Both the position numbers and the translations under genes were made by a program. A stretch of 64,000 bases of DNA from Heterodera schachtii (taxonomy: Eukaryota; Nematoda; Chromadorea; Rhabditida; Heteroderidae), in the NCBI GenBank assembly GCA_023374025.1, contig SIJG01000063.1, positions 380,216 to 444,215 of the forward strand. The letters run 5' to 3'. Each line of letters starts with the position of its first letter. The stretch's first letter is position 1. The notes under the pieces are model-generated. The model worked only from the letters and a program-made list of their open reading frames with translations, was not told the DNA's origin and did not search any database. Positions 43,402-55,399 of this stretch are shown here, piece by piece.

Positions 43402-44904
43402 TTAACATTGTGTAGTGCCAAATGGAGGCCTATTCTGCAGTGAAATTACTCGGTTTTGATTTGAAATACGTTTGAACACAAATGGAAACACCGTTTGGAA
43501 TGCTTGCCGATATTCCGTACTAAAATTAAGAAAGATCACATAAATTTCTAATAATTTATATCCATCCATTTATGCCTCGTAAAATATAAAATGGGTCCGC
43601 TTGACGCTGAGCCAATGTTCAAAGGAATTGCGGTAATTGCGTTGCAAAACCAAGCAGTGATTGGAGATGAAATTTTGGGAATTAACAGAATGTAACAAAT
43701 TAATGTAAAGAAAAAGCCGCCGATATTAACAGTGATAATGCAAAAAAGTGCGCGAAAAGTGCGACGATTGATCGAATCAGCGGACGGCAAACCTATTAAA
43801 GGGCGTTAATTAAGTAAATTAATGGCTCAGAAGGACGAATATTATATGCTTTACTATTGAAATCCTTTTCGAGTTATTGATGTGCTTCTCATTTTTTAGA
43901 AAATAAAATTTATTAAAAATATTTGTAAATTTTTTGTCCACCCCTAAATACCATCCATTCTTGAGATTACCTGATGCTTTTGTACATACTGCAATTCCAA
44001 GAAGCAGATAAATGATGAATGTCATTGAAGTAAGCACAAAATTTATTGAAATAAAATTAGGTGAGATCTAAAAAAAAGCATTTATAATTTTTAATCACCA
44101 AGGATAATAACAAACAGATTAACCTTTAAAAAATAAAAAAGTGATCCGGTGGTCATCTGATCACCGATTTCAATTGCAATTTGGTACACCGAAACAGAGA
44201 AGCAGAAACCATATGACACAGAAAGAATTGTTAACAGTGCCAAATACAGTCGTTTTTTAAGGTTATCATGACTGAAAACTACTGTAATTAACGGTATAAT
44301 AATTAATTTTTATACAATTCCGAAAAAGCAATTCCGATCAGTCGATCAATGCCAGTGCAAAACATCGCCGGAGTAATTCCACCTGAATTTAAATTTGGTT
44401 TTAAAATTTATAATTTTCTTTTTATAAATTACCAAGTCCAATCACAGGAATGAATAAAATGATTGCTGCCAAACGATATTCAATAAAATTCTGGCCAGAA
44501 AATGCGGTGTACACAAATAGAAATTGGCCAAGTTGATAGACCAATTCAAAAAAGGAGTAAAGTGCCAAAAAGTAATTAACGGTGCCATGGAATGACCTTA
44601 ATTAGGGTTCAATTAGAAATGCTTAATTTAAAATTCCATGGTCTCATCAAAATTACTTTGTTAAGCATGTTACAACAATGACAGAAGAATTGAAAATGAC
44701 TCCAAATGTGGTGATGATTCCATAAATTGCTGCAAATCCAATTAGAGACCAGTTGGGATGGACATCTTTGAAGGCCAAATAAAACTGAAAAATTAAAAAA
44801 ATGCCAAAGTTAATATAAAACATTTTCAAAAATTAGTCTAATAATTCAATCTTTAAGGTATTTATTTTATTTGTGCTTACTGTAATGTTACTTTTGTCGG
44901 TCAT
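43402..44904 (-). CDS. Srsx-like serpentine chemoreceptor (GPCR-7), 320 aa, GC donor in intron 7
   Basis: Exons: 44904-44881, 44784-44657, 44596-44433, 44382-44316, 44271-44124, 44067-43971, 43792-43576, 43519-43402. All phases fit; no stop. DRL at residues 118-120; TM3 has MFCTGIDRL; TM7 end ASSGPILYFTR; C-terminus PPFGTTQC. The donor after exon 7 is ACGAG|GCATAA, a GC-AG intron, where most paralogues have GT. The exon 3 acceptor is a normal AAG. Upstream lies the subfamily B block at 45235-45560. Confidence 0.82.
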
Positions 44905-45234
44905 TACGGCGATGGTTTACTTTTGATTCATAGCAATAATTTAGCTAAATTTATTTTCCAGAAAACTCTAAAAAATTATTTTACTCAAAAAATTACAAAA
45001 AAAAAACAAAATATACCAAATTATCCAGTGGAAAAAAACATTTAAAATACGCAACAAAAAAAAACAAGGAAAACTGACGCGAAGAATTAAAAAAATTGTG
45101 AATCTTTTTTTAATGAGGCAATATGTCCGGCCATCGGTACGTTGGATAATATTACCTGTTAATGAGACCATTACTATTTTTATTGTAATCTAAAGGAGTA
45201 ACATTGAATTCACCCACGTATTTTATTTGTTCAA

Positions 45235-45560
45235 ACACCAATTAGAAAAGGTCCCGCTAATGAGACCTAATTAGTGAGGCCAACTGCATTTCTATAGGCA
45301 CATACGAGTCATTAGCCCTGCTCTGCTCGAAGAAATAATGAATATAAAAGGGAATTAAACAAATGTTAGCTGCTTAATTAGAGAACCAGGAAAAAAATGC
45401 CAGACGGAATTTTACTCGCCAAAGTAGTGTGAAAAATGTTATACACTTTAAAAGGTACCCAAATATTTATTTTGTTTCATTAGCCAAAACTCGAGACATT
45501 GGACTCATTATTTTTTAATGTAAAAATGAAATTGTATGCAAAAATGACACAAAATTTTTA
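45235..45560 (-). promoter_or_regulatory. Conserved upstream block of receptor subfamily B (GPCR-7)
   Basis: Core CGCTAATGAGACCTAATTAG (45255-45274), then GTGAGGCCAACTGCATTTCT, GTCATTAGCCC..CTGCTCGAAG and ATTAGCCAAAACTCGAGACA. About 350 bp upstream of the GPCR-7 start. Confidence 0.5.
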
Positions 45561-46154
45561 GTGAATCAAAAAACTTTGTGTGACATAAGCAAAAAATTTT
45601 TCACTTTTATTTATTTTATTTTCGTGTATTTGCGCATTTACAATGACCACTGTTTAATAAGGGTTTTCCCAAGACAGTTTTTTATTTCTCAATGTCGGTA
45701 TAAAGCAGCATTCGGATTTGTTCTTATAATTCAAAGAAATGTTCTGATTTGTGGATATTGGCACAATTTTGTTGTGATTTCTTATATTAAAGAAAAATTT
45801 TTTCTAGAATTTTTTTAAATTTGATCAAAATTGGTAATTTTCTTTATGAAAATTTGTTAACCAATTAACTCAGATTTCCAAAATTTTCCACAGCGGTGCC
45901 TTGCACCGTGGGACCCTGAAAACTTTTATTACTTTTTGTAATGTTCCATAAATGAACAAAATCCTTTTGAAATGGAAATAAAACGGAAAATTTTCAATGA
46001 AAATGGATAACAAAATGCAAACAAAATAATCAAAAAGAGAAAAATGTGAGACATCCAATGACAATGAATGAATATAATGCTAATTTGTAAGCCAAAAATT
46101 ACCCTAAAATATTATAATAACAAACATCCTACAGTAAATAATCTCTGTTCCTAC
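45561..46154. other. No gene seen
   Basis: AT-rich. A short hairpin AGCGGTGCC/TGCACCGT lies at about 45893-45911. The stretch CTACAGTAAATAATCTCTGT at the right edge belongs to a repeated context (see 43190, 51855, 55900, 63850). Confidence 0.45.
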
Positions 46155-46856
46155 CAGGGTTGCCGCGGGACGAGAAAAATATCGGGTCGGGATTCGGGTC
46201 GGGTCGGCTGAAAAATCTTCGGGTCGGGTTTCGGGATTCGGGACGCGAAAAATGTCGGGTTCCGGGATTCGGGTCAATTAAAATTTTTTAAATATATGTT
46301 CAAAAATCTATATTTTTTTATTCGAATGAAAAAAGCAATAAAATTTTTCAGCGGCACGCTTTTTTATAAATTTTTTTTAAGGACTAGGGGGTCTGGCGGT
46401 GCCTATCGGCATCGCCGGAGAAAATTTTGAAAATTTGAGTGCACTTGGTTAACAGAGTTTCACCAAAAATTGCCAATTTTTTGCTCTTTAAGGCAAGCGG
46501 CGATTTTTTTTTTTTTTTTTGCGCGCGCTATTCCAATTGAAATATGTAAAGAAAATATAAAAAGTATTATTTCACGGTGGGGACTTGAACCCACGCGACA
46601 AATAACGAAAGGCCGAAGGTATAGTCCACTAGACCAAACAAACATAAGAACAAATATTTTAAAAGAAAACAATTAATTTTTTTTTCTCAAATAATTTCTC
46701 CCTCTCCACCAATTTCCTTATCTAACTAATTTTTACCCAGACCCCTTTCTTACCAGTGCTTATTTTGTCCCGAATCCCGAACCAATATCATCGGGTCGGG
46801 ATTCGGGTTTCGGGACGAGAAAAATGTCGGGTTTCGGGATTCGGGCGGCAACTCTG
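46155..46856. mobile_element. 702-bp hAT-like element with tRNA-like insert
   Basis: Ends CAGGGTTGCCGC and GCGGCAACTCTG match the 93-bp MITE at 12054. Flanks GTTCCTAC and ATTCCTAC form an 8-bp duplication with one mismatch. Subterminal CGGGTCGGGATTCGGG arrays occur at both ends. The interior holds a GC-rich hairpin (46395-46416) and a tRNA-like module on the minus strand (46572-46639; T arm GTGGG-TTCAAGT-CCCCAC). Confidence 0.8.
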
Positions 46857-47059
46857 ATTCCTACTGTACTTCCTTCTGTATTTGCATCCCCTCCTGGTCG
46901 TCAACTGACACTGCCTCTGCTAATGAAGAGCTTGCTCCTTCGTTCCATTTCGATTTATCTTAAATTTATTAACACTAGCGGGGTAGCGCCTTCGGCGCAT
47001 CCCCCGCTAGGAAGTACGGTTGTGTTGTAAAATTATGAATGATAAGACCGAAAATGGCT

Positions 47060-47640
47060 CGGCCGCTTCGCGGCCTCGCACCCTTTTGGCATTTTCTTAT
47101 GGCACTAATTTTTTAGCATTCTCCTTCTTTTCTTATTTCTTGGCACTTTCTTATGGCACAACATTTAGCATTCTCCTTCTTTTCTTGTTTCTTGGCGCTT
47201 TCTTATGGCACAACATTTAGCATTCTCCTTCTTTTCTTGTTTCTTCGCACTTTCTTATGGCACAACATTCATAGCATTTCCTCATCTTTTCTTGTTTCTT
47301 GGCGCTTTCTTATGGCACAACATTTAGCATTCTCCTTCTTTTCTTATTTCTTGGCACTTTCTTATGGCACAACATTCATAGCATTTCCTCATCTTTTCTT
47401 GTTTCTCGGCATTTTCTTATAGCACAACATTTAGCATTCTCCTTCTTTTCTTGTTTCTTCGCACTTTCTTATGGCACAACATTCATAGCATTTCCTCATC
47501 TTTTCTTGTTTCTCGGCATTTTCTTATAGCACAACATTTAGCATTCTCCTTCTTTTCTTGTTTCTTCGCACTTTCTTATGGCACAACATTCATAGCATTT
47601 CCTCATCTTTTCTTGTTTCTTGGCATTTTCTTATAGCACT
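47060..47640. repeat. Tandem repeat, 57-bp and 118-bp higher-order units
   Basis: Units built from TTTCTTATGGCACAACATTT with AGCATTCTCCTTCTTTTCTT, alternating with CATAGCATTTCCTCATCTTT versions, giving a two-unit higher-order period in the right half. Open frames across it are periodicity artefacts. Confidence 0.85.
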
Positions 47641-48067
47641 CGTACGAAATGAAACGAAAAAACAGAAAATTTTTTGAATTTATTTCAATCATAATTAAGA
47701 AACATAAAAGTTTAAAATTGAATCCTCTAACTGAAGGAATTGAGATCCTATTAGGTGAAAAGAAGATATGGCTCTAGTACAGGGATATGTGATTAAAAAT
47801 TTTTCAAAAATAGAACATCAAGGCCAAAAAATAAGATTTTAATGTCAAAAAATAAGGAATTTTGCAAAATTGCTTCAGCATTGTTGTTTTACAATTTATT
47901 CGATCAAAAATGCACATTATCTTTTTCACCTCCCATTATCCATTTTTTACAATTTTGGGAAAGAAATTAGCAAATCCTATATTCAATGTAAACGGGATTG
48001 AAATATTTTATCAATCACTAATGGGTTGAAAACAATCGGTGCTTCCATAATATGCTTAATTGAGAGA
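47641..48067. repeat. Dispersed repeat matching 14400-14560; no gene
   Basis: CGTACGAAATGAAACGAAAA and onward to ATATGGCTCTAGTA resemble 14410-14545. The remainder to GPCR-8 is AT-rich with no gene. Confidence 0.55.
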
Positions 48068-48589
48068 TTAGCTTCTCATGGTAGTTCTCATTGGCACCAC
48101 CACATTCTGCAGAGGAATTACTTGATTTTGATTTGAACTTTGCTTGAACACAAATGGAAACTCCGTTTGGAATGCCTGCCGATATTCCGTACTAAAATTA
48201 AAAAAGAGATTACATAAATTTCTAATAATTTTATATCCATTTATGCCTCGTAAAATATAAAATGGGTCCGCTTGACGCTGCGCCAATGTTCAGCGGAATT
48301 GCGATGATTGCAATGCAAAACCAAGCAGTGATCGGAGATGAAATTGTGGGGATTAACAGAATGTAACAAATTAATGAAAAGAAATAGCCGCCGATATTAA
48401 CAGTGGTAATGCAAAAAAGTGCGCGAAAAGTGCGACGATTGATCGAATCGGCGGACGGCAAACCTATTAAAAGAGTTAATTATTTGCACAGAGATTTTGC
48501 CGGAAATTTTATGAAGGTGGCACCCACTTTGTAGTCAATTTTTTTGTGCCTTTTTTCTGATCATAAAAAAACTGTTTCCATTTGGTTTT

Positions 48590-49100
48590 AGGCTTCTACA
48601 TTGACTTTATTATGCCTTTTTTGCCTTTTCGGGATTTTCGTGCCTTAAATGCTTTTTTTGGCATTTTGCCATTTTGGTGCATTTTTTGGCATTTTGCCAT
48701 GTTGGTGCCTTTTTGGCATTTTGGTTCCTTTTTTGGCACTTTGCCATTTTGGTGCCTTTTTTGGCATTTTGCCATGTTGGTGCCTTTTTGACATTTTGCC
48801 ATTTTGGTGCCTTTTTTGGCATTTTGCCATTTTGGTGCCTTTTTTGGCGTTTTTCCGAAAAATTCCTTAAAAATGCAATAAAATCGCGAAAATACACCCT
48901 TAAGAAATGATTTGAAAAAATTTCAGAAAATACACCCATAAGAATTGAAAAATTTTCTCAAAAATTGATCGCCAAAATTTCACTTTTTTTCTTCATAAAA
49001 TTTTAGGTTTAAAAATTTTTCATATTAGAAAAAAATGAAAAATCTTAATAAAAGCTTAATTTTGGTTACTTTTTCGCGACATTTGGTGCCTTTTTAGTCG
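48590..49100. repeat. Repeats (TTTTTTGGCATTTTGCCATT) and dispersed element in GPCR-8 intron
   Basis: About eight imperfect copies of a 27-28 bp unit, TTTTTTGGCATTTTGCCATT plus TTGGTGCC, followed by a segment (GAAAATACACCC..AAAATTGATCGCCAAAATT) that is the reverse complement of 6480-6590. Confidence 0.75.
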
Positions 49101-49339
49101 GTCTTTCTCTATTCATTGATTATGGTTGCGACCTTTTTTTGAAAAATAAAATGTATTAAAAAGTATTTGTAAATTATTGTCATCATAATTCCATCATCCC
49201 AGATACTTGGAGGGGAACTGATCCAACGCGTAATAAGGAACAGAACCAAGAACACACCCACTGGACCACGAACATGAGGAAAGAAACGAAGCAAAAAGTT
49301 ACCAAAAATCTATTAAATTTCAGTTTACCAAAAGGCAAT

Positions 49340-49470
49340 CATTAGGGGTGTAAAAAAGTCTCGGTCTCGAGAGTCTCGATGACCGAGACCGAGACTAAAA
49401 ACCGAGACTCGAGACCGAGACCAAAAAACCCGAGTTCTCGTGTCGAGACTGAGACTCTCGAGCATCACTA
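49340..49470. repeat. (GAGACC)-type low-complexity insertion in GPCR-8 intron
   Basis: Built from CGAGACCGAGACT and its inverse GTCTCGGTCTCGAG, so the strand folds on itself. It probably represents a small non-autonomous element. Confidence 0.6.
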
Positions 49471-50659
49471 ACCTGACGCTTTTGTACATACAGCAATTCC
49501 AAGAAGCAGATAATTGATGAAATTCATTGATGTAAGCAACAAAGATATTGTATTTAAAATAGGGGAACTCTGAAAAAGAAATTTTTAAATGATCATGAGC
49601 ATATAAATGTGAACCTTTAAAAAATCGACAGTATGATCCGGTGATCATTTGATCACCATCACTAATTGCACTTTGATATTCCGAAACAGATAAACAGAAA
49701 CCATAGGAAACAGAAATAACAGTTAACAGTGCCAAATACAGTCGCTTTTTAAGGTTATCATGACTGAAAAAATTACTGTAATGAACGATAAATAATAAAT
49801 AAAACAATAATAATTTATACAATTCCGAAAAAGCAATTCCAATCAGTCGGTCAATGCCAGTGAAAAACATTGCTGGAGCAATTGCACCTGGATTTAAATT
49901 TAAATATAAAATATTTGTTTTTAAAATTACCAAGTCCAATCACAGGAATAAATAAAATTTTTGCTGCTAATCGATACACAATGAAATTTTGTCCAGAAAA
50001 TGCTGTGTAAACAAACAGAAAATGGCCAAATTGGTAAAGCAATTCAAAAAAGGAGCAAAGTGCCAAAAGATAATTAACGGTGCCACGGAATGACCTTAAT
50101 TATGGGTTAAATCAACTATCAATTTATTTGTTATAATTTCCATGGTTTCTTTAAATAATTTCACACTTTGTTAAGAATGTTACAACAATGATAGAAGAAT
50201 TGAAAATGACTCCAAATGTGGTGATGATTCCATAAGTCAGTGCGCATCCAATTCAGCGACCAGCTCGGATGGACATCTTTGAAAGCCAAATAAAACTGAA
50301 AAAAAGCCAAAATTATGGGTGTCAATTAATATTATATTTTCCAAAATTAGTCTAAAATTACAATCTTTTTTTCTTATTATTTTTCAGTGCTTACTGAATT
50401 GTTTGTTATCTCGTTCATTACGGTGATGGTTTATTTTGATTTATAGCAATTATTTCATCTAAATTTATTTTCCAGAAAATTTTATAAAAAAAAATTACAA
50501 GGCTAACAAAATATACCAAATTATCCAATGGAAAAAAACCTTTTACAAATATCAACTAATAAACAATGCAACATAGTTTATGAAAAAAAAAACTTTAAAA
50601 AATTATTAAATTAAGCAACAAAAAAAAGACAAGGAAAACTGACGAGAAGAATTAAAAGA

Positions 50660-50990
50660 ATTGTGAATGTTTTTTAATGACGCAAATATGTCGTGCCATC
50701 GGTGAGTGAGATAAATATTTCTTTAATGAGACCAATTAATTACTATGTTTATGAAATCTAAAGGATTAAAATTGAATTCAACCTCGTATCCTATTTGATG
50801 AAGCATCAAACCGACAAGGTGTCGCTAATGAGACCAATTAGTGAGGCCCAACTTTGAAAAAATTTTAAAATGAAACCCAATTATTTTCTTTCATTAGCCA
50901 AAACTCGAGAAATTGGACTCATTATTTTTTAATGTAAAAAGAATTGTATGTAAAAGTTTCACAAAATTTTTAGTGAATCAAAAAACTTTG
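50660..50990 (-). promoter_or_regulatory. Conserved upstream block of receptor subfamily B (GPCR-8)
   Basis: CGCTAATGAGACCAATTAGT (50823-50842) and ATTAGCCAAAACTCGAGAAA. The section between them is shorter than in the other copies (deletion after GAGGCCCAAC). About 405 bp upstream of the GPCR-8 start. Confidence 0.45.
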
Positions 50991-50999
50991 TGTTACATT

Positions 51000-52020
51000 A
51001 TTTTTAAAAATTTTAGATAGGAATTAAGAGATTCGGCTTACAATTAGCATTTATATTTGCTCTAATCGTTGGCATTCCGTCTGCTCTGTTGTACTGTTCG
51101 GAGTCGTGGAAAAACATCGCCAATTTCATACAAAAAAATTTTCCCGGCGTCGCCTATCGGCACCGCCAGCCCCCGGTTCCCCAAAAGTTTTTTGGAAAAA
51201 GCGCAGTAAAAAAGCGCGACGCAGAAAATTTTTCTCGTCCCGAAACCCGACCCGATGAATTTTCGGCCGACCCGACCCGAATCCCGTCCCGATTTTTTTT
51301 GGACCCGCGGCAACCCTGTTATAAATGACAAGAAATTGATGAATTTGATTGTTTTAAAACGAAAAATATGACAGTTGACTGATTTTGTTCGCAATTTTAT
51401 GATGTTTTAAAAAATGAGGATTTTTCATTCCAAATGAGGATTTTTTGAGGTATTTTAGTGGCAAATGAGGATTTTTTATGGCTGAAATGAGGATTTTCAA
51501 AATTTTGAGACCGAAACCCTGTTATAGACTGAACATTTTGTTATTCACCAGTTGAAGATGTTGCAATTTTGCTGGATGAATTGAACACATTCGGAGGGTT
51601 ATTTTTACAATTTCTTCGACAAATATTGAAAATATTTATACTTCAAAACTTGTCTTATCTGTCTATAATTAACGAACGCGAAAGAAATTTAAACTTTTGC
51701 ACAAGTAAATTAATAAAAAAAAAAAAAAAAAAAAATTATTCTTGAAATAGAAACAAACGGAATAATTTCAAAGAAAGATGTTATCATTTAAGAGATAATT
51801 GATTGAATACTAAGCAAAAGATTACCGAAAAAAATTATAATAGCATAAAAAAATCTTACAGTAACCTTTTTTTATTTTGCTTCCTGCTACTGTATTTTCA
51901 TTCCACTGCCTTTTTTATATACTGTAATATCAAAAACGTGCGACTGCTGAGCTTGCTCCATCGCTCAATTTCGTTTTATCTTAAGAATATTTAAGAAGGG
52001 TTATTAGTGCTGCTGCATTA
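51000..52020. repeat. Duplicated block matching 42700-43330, with element insertions
   Basis: Same order as 42700-43330: GTTGGCATTCCGTCTGCTCT, then an insertion, then the VEDVAILLDELNTFGG frame (one base shorter near its start) and a decayed minus-strand match to the 56-kb gene's last exon. The insertion at about 51128-51318 has the CGGGTCGGG core and ends GCGGCAACCCTG (hAT-like end), with a GC hairpin at 51146-51167. At 51410-51510 there are four copies of AAATGAGGATTTTT. Confidence 0.55.
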
Positions 52021-52085
52021 AAATGCTTAAATTTAATAATTTATTATTGATTTTTTCTGTAACTGTATCTGATCAGTGACGTCAT

Positions 52086-53471
52086 TTAACATTGTGTAGT
52101 GCCAAATGGAGGCATATTCTGCAGTGAAATCACTCGATTTGGATTTAAAATTCGTTTGAACACAAATGGAAACACTGTTTGGAATGCCTGACGATACTCC
52201 GTACTAAAATTTTAAAATTACTTAATTTTAATTTTATATCATTTACTAAGTACCTCGTAAAATATAAAATGGGTCCGCTTGACGCTGAGCCAATGTTCAG
52301 CGGAATTGCAGTGATTGCAATGCAAAACCAAGCAGTGATCGGAGATGAAATTGTGGGGATTAGGAAGATATAAAAAATTAATGAAAAGAAATAGCCGCCA
52401 ATATTAACAGAAATAATGCAAAAAAGTGCGCGAAAAGTGCGACGATTGAACGAATCGGCGGACGGCAAACCTATTAAAAAGAGTTAATTAGGTAAATTAA
52501 TGGCATAAATTTGATCAAAGGACTTGTTTACCTGAAGCTTTTATGTGTACTGCAATTCCAAGAAGCAGATAAATGATGCAAGTCATTGAAGTGAGCAATA
52601 AATTTGTTGTAAGAAAAATAGGTGAGATCTAAAAAAAAGGCGTTTAAAATTTTTAATCACCAAGAAAAACAAACACATTAACCCTTAAAAAATCGAAATA
52701 TGCCCCAGTGGTCATCTGATCACCATCCATAATGGCATTTTGGTACACCGAAATAGAGAAGCATAAACCATAGGACACAGAAAGAATTGCTAACAGTGCC
52801 AAATACAGTCGCTTTTTAAGGTTATCATGGCTAAAATTACGGTATTTAAGCATAGATCGTTTTAAATTTGTTTATACAATTCCGAAAAAGCAATTCCAAT
52901 CAGTCGATCAATGCCAGTGAAAAACATTGCCGGAGTAATTCCACCTGCATTTAAATTTGGTTTTAAATTATTTGTTTTTACAAATTACCAAGTCCAATCA
53001 CAGGAATAAATAAAATTTTTGCTTCTAAATGAATCACAATGAAATTTTGTCCAGAAAAAGCGTTGTACACCAGCAAAAAATGACCAAGCTGATGAACCAG
53101 TTCAAAAAAGGAATAAAGTACCAAAAGGAAATTAACGGTGCCACGGAATGACCTTAATTAGGGTTCAATTACAAAAGTTAATGTTTAATTTAAAATTCCA
53201 GGATTTCAACAACATTACTTTGTTAAATATGTGGCGACAATGACTGAAGAATTGAAAATGACTCCAAATGTGGTGATGATTCCATAAGTCAGTGCGCATC
53301 CAATCAGCGACCAGCTGGGATGGACATCTTTGAAGGCCAAATAAAACTAAAAATGCCAAAATTGTTAGTATAAAATAATATTTTATTTTCCAAAATTATT
53401 CTAAAAATTTGAAATTTTAATGCTATTATTTTATCAATGCTTACTGTATTGTTACTTATGTTGGCTGCCAT
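52086..53471 (-). CDS. Srsx-like serpentine chemoreceptor (GPCR-9), complete, 321 aa
   Basis: Exons: 53471-53445, 53346-53219, 53152-52989, 52944-52878, 52830-52683, 52628-52532, 52470-52254, 52203-52086. Frame intact throughout with canonical splice sites, including GT after exon 7 and AAG before exon 3. DRL at residues 119-121; loop MDGDQMTTG; TM7 end ASSGPILYFTR. The 3' flank (GATCAGTGACGTCATTTAAC) is almost identical to that of GPCR-7, so 42.2-45.6 kb and 50.9-54.1 kb are tandem duplicates. Confidence 0.85.
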
Positions 53472-53689
53472 TACGGTGATGGTTTAATTTTGATTTTTTG
53501 GCAATTATTTCAGCTAAATTTATATAAAAAAAAAATTTACAAGGCTAACAAAATATACCAAATTATCCAATGAAAATTTAACAAATATCAAATAATAAAC
53601 AATGCAACATAGTTTTATGAAAAAAAAAGTTAAAAAAATTATTAAACTAAGCAACAAAAAAAGACAAGGAAAACTGACGAGAAGAATTA

Positions 53690-54560
53690 AAAGAATTGTG
53701 AATATTTTTTAATGACGCAAATATGTCTTGCCATCGGAGCGTGAGAAATATTTTCGTTAATGAGACCAATTAATTACTATGTTTATTGAAATCTAAAGGA
53801 ACTAAAATTTATTTGACCCTTCAAATTTCAAATGCTTATACTAACACATGCGGTTTAAAATTTCATAACGCACATTGCCTACCTATACTTAGATTTCAGT
53901 AAATTTTTTCTGTTTTTAGGAAATAAAAGGCAGTTATTTTCGTTCTTTTATTTGTTCAAGCATCAATTAGAAAAGGTCTCGCTAATGAGACCTAATTAGT
54001 GAGGCAAACTGCATTTCTATAGGAACATAAGTGTCATGACCCTACTCTGCTCGAAGAAAAAACCAAATGTTAGCTGCTTAAATACACAACACGGAAAAAT
54101 AACAAAAAGACTTGACTCGCTAAATTAAGTGTGAAAAAATGTTATCCACTTTAAAAGGTACCCAAATATTTTCTTTTTAATGGCTCAAATAACACGTGCC
54201 ATCGGTGCGTGAATTGCACAAATATTTCCCGTTATAATGAGACTAATTAATTGCTATGTTTAATGTAATTTGCCCGCTTTCCGAGTTTAATGTCGGTTTA
54301 AAATTTCATAATGCACATTGCCTACCTATACTTAGATTTCAGTAATTTATTTTCTATTTTCTCGGGCATAAAAGTCAGTTATTTTTCGTGACACACTCGT
54401 GAGAAAATTAAGTGTGAAAAAATTGTTATGCACTTTAAAAGGTACCCAAATATTTTGTTTCATTAGCCAAAACTCGAGAAATTGTACTCAAGAGTTTTTA
54501 AATAAAAAGAAATTTTCTGTAAAGTCTCATGAAATTTTTCAAATCTATCCAAAATTTTGT
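53690..54560 (-). promoter_or_regulatory. Conserved upstream block of receptor subfamily B (GPCR-9), partly duplicated
   Basis: CGCTAATGAGACCTAATTAG (53980-53999), ACTGCATTTCTATAGGAACA and ATTAGCCAAAACTCGAGAAA. A second partial copy follows (repeat of TAATTAATTGCTATGTTTA, CATTGCCTACCTATACTTAG and CTTTAAAAGGTACCCAAATA), so the block is tandemly expanded here. Confidence 0.45.
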
Positions 54561-54599
54561 TTAAAATAAGCAAAAATGCTTGCACTTTTTTTAAATTTT

Positions 54600-55060
54600 A
54601 AAATCTTTTCAAATTTTAAATATTTTTATAATTGATGACATTGGCGTTTTTGGTTGGCCTCGATTTTGCTTGTGTGTTGGCCAAATCTTATTGGATCCCT
54701 TTGGTATTTGTTCTTAATTATTGGCATTCCGTCTGCTTTTGCTGTACTGTTCGGACTCATGGCAAATCATCGGCAATTTCAAATATTTTCTTATGAAATA
54801 AACAAAATAAAAAAAAATTATTTTTTATTTTATTTTAATCGTTCTGCAATTAAATGTAAATATAAATTACTTAAAAAATGGAGATTAAGTGTCTGATAAA
54901 CGAATTACAGAGCCGGGATTAAATTGGCTTAATCCTCATCGTTCAATGCTTAAAAACGAATTAATGTTTGACAAAATATCCAAAATATCTACAAAATGTT
55001 ATTATATGTCTATAATTCACGAATGCGAAAGAAATCTTAGACAAAAAGGATAATGAAAGA
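54600..55060. repeat. Third, decayed copy of the 42700 block
   Basis: TATTGGCATTCCGTCTGCTTTTGC and an IHECERNLRQK-coding stretch correspond to the 42700 and 51000 blocks. On the plus strand a hydrophobic frame (LFLIIGIPSAFAVLFGL) is open from 54654 to 54896. It could be a remnant of a membrane-protein exon; no complete gene can be built. Confidence 0.4.
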
Positions 55061-55399
55061 TTAATGGGCCCTCAAGCAAAAAAAAAAAAAAATTAATTGT
55101 TTCCCACAAAAAATTCGTTAGGATTCTTACATCACAGACCAAAAAAAGTCAATTTCGTCCTATTTTGGCTCTGGATTATATGAGTTTTGATGTATATTGG
55201 TTTTGAAATTTTCCTTTTTCGTAAAATATAAATAAATAATTTCTTCAGATTTTCAAATTGCTGATGCAATTATAAATGAGCAATTAAATTAATGAAAAAA
55301 TTTATTCTGAAATGGAAATAAAGCGGATTCATTTCAGATAAGGGATAACAATGTACAGATAAATTATCAATAAGAGAAAAATGTGTGACAGTCAAAGAC

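Larger units (their letters stand above)
48068..50418 (-). pseudogene. Srsx-like receptor (GPCR-8) with two one-base insertions and an expanded intron 6
   Basis: Exons: 50418-50395, 50295-50167, 50094-49931, 49887-49821, 49763-49615, 49569-49473, 48463-48247, 48191-48068. Exon 2 is 129 nt instead of 128 (extra A in TGAATTGG) and exon 5 is 149 instead of 148 (extra base in the loop after the GDQMITG codons). Intron 6 is about 1 kb because it has taken up the repeats at 48590-49100 and 49340-49470. The exon 7 donor is GC (GAG|GCATAA) as in GPCR-7. Other splice sites are normal. Lesions are few, so the loss looks recent. Confidence 0.82.

Noticed and set aside
47020..47636. Phe/Leu-rich ORFs
   Set aside because: They translate the tandem TTTCTTATGGCACAACATTT array.
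48582..48939. Overlapping ORFs on both strands (AKCQKGTNM repeats)
   Set aside because: They translate the 27-28 bp repeat in the GPCR-8 intron.
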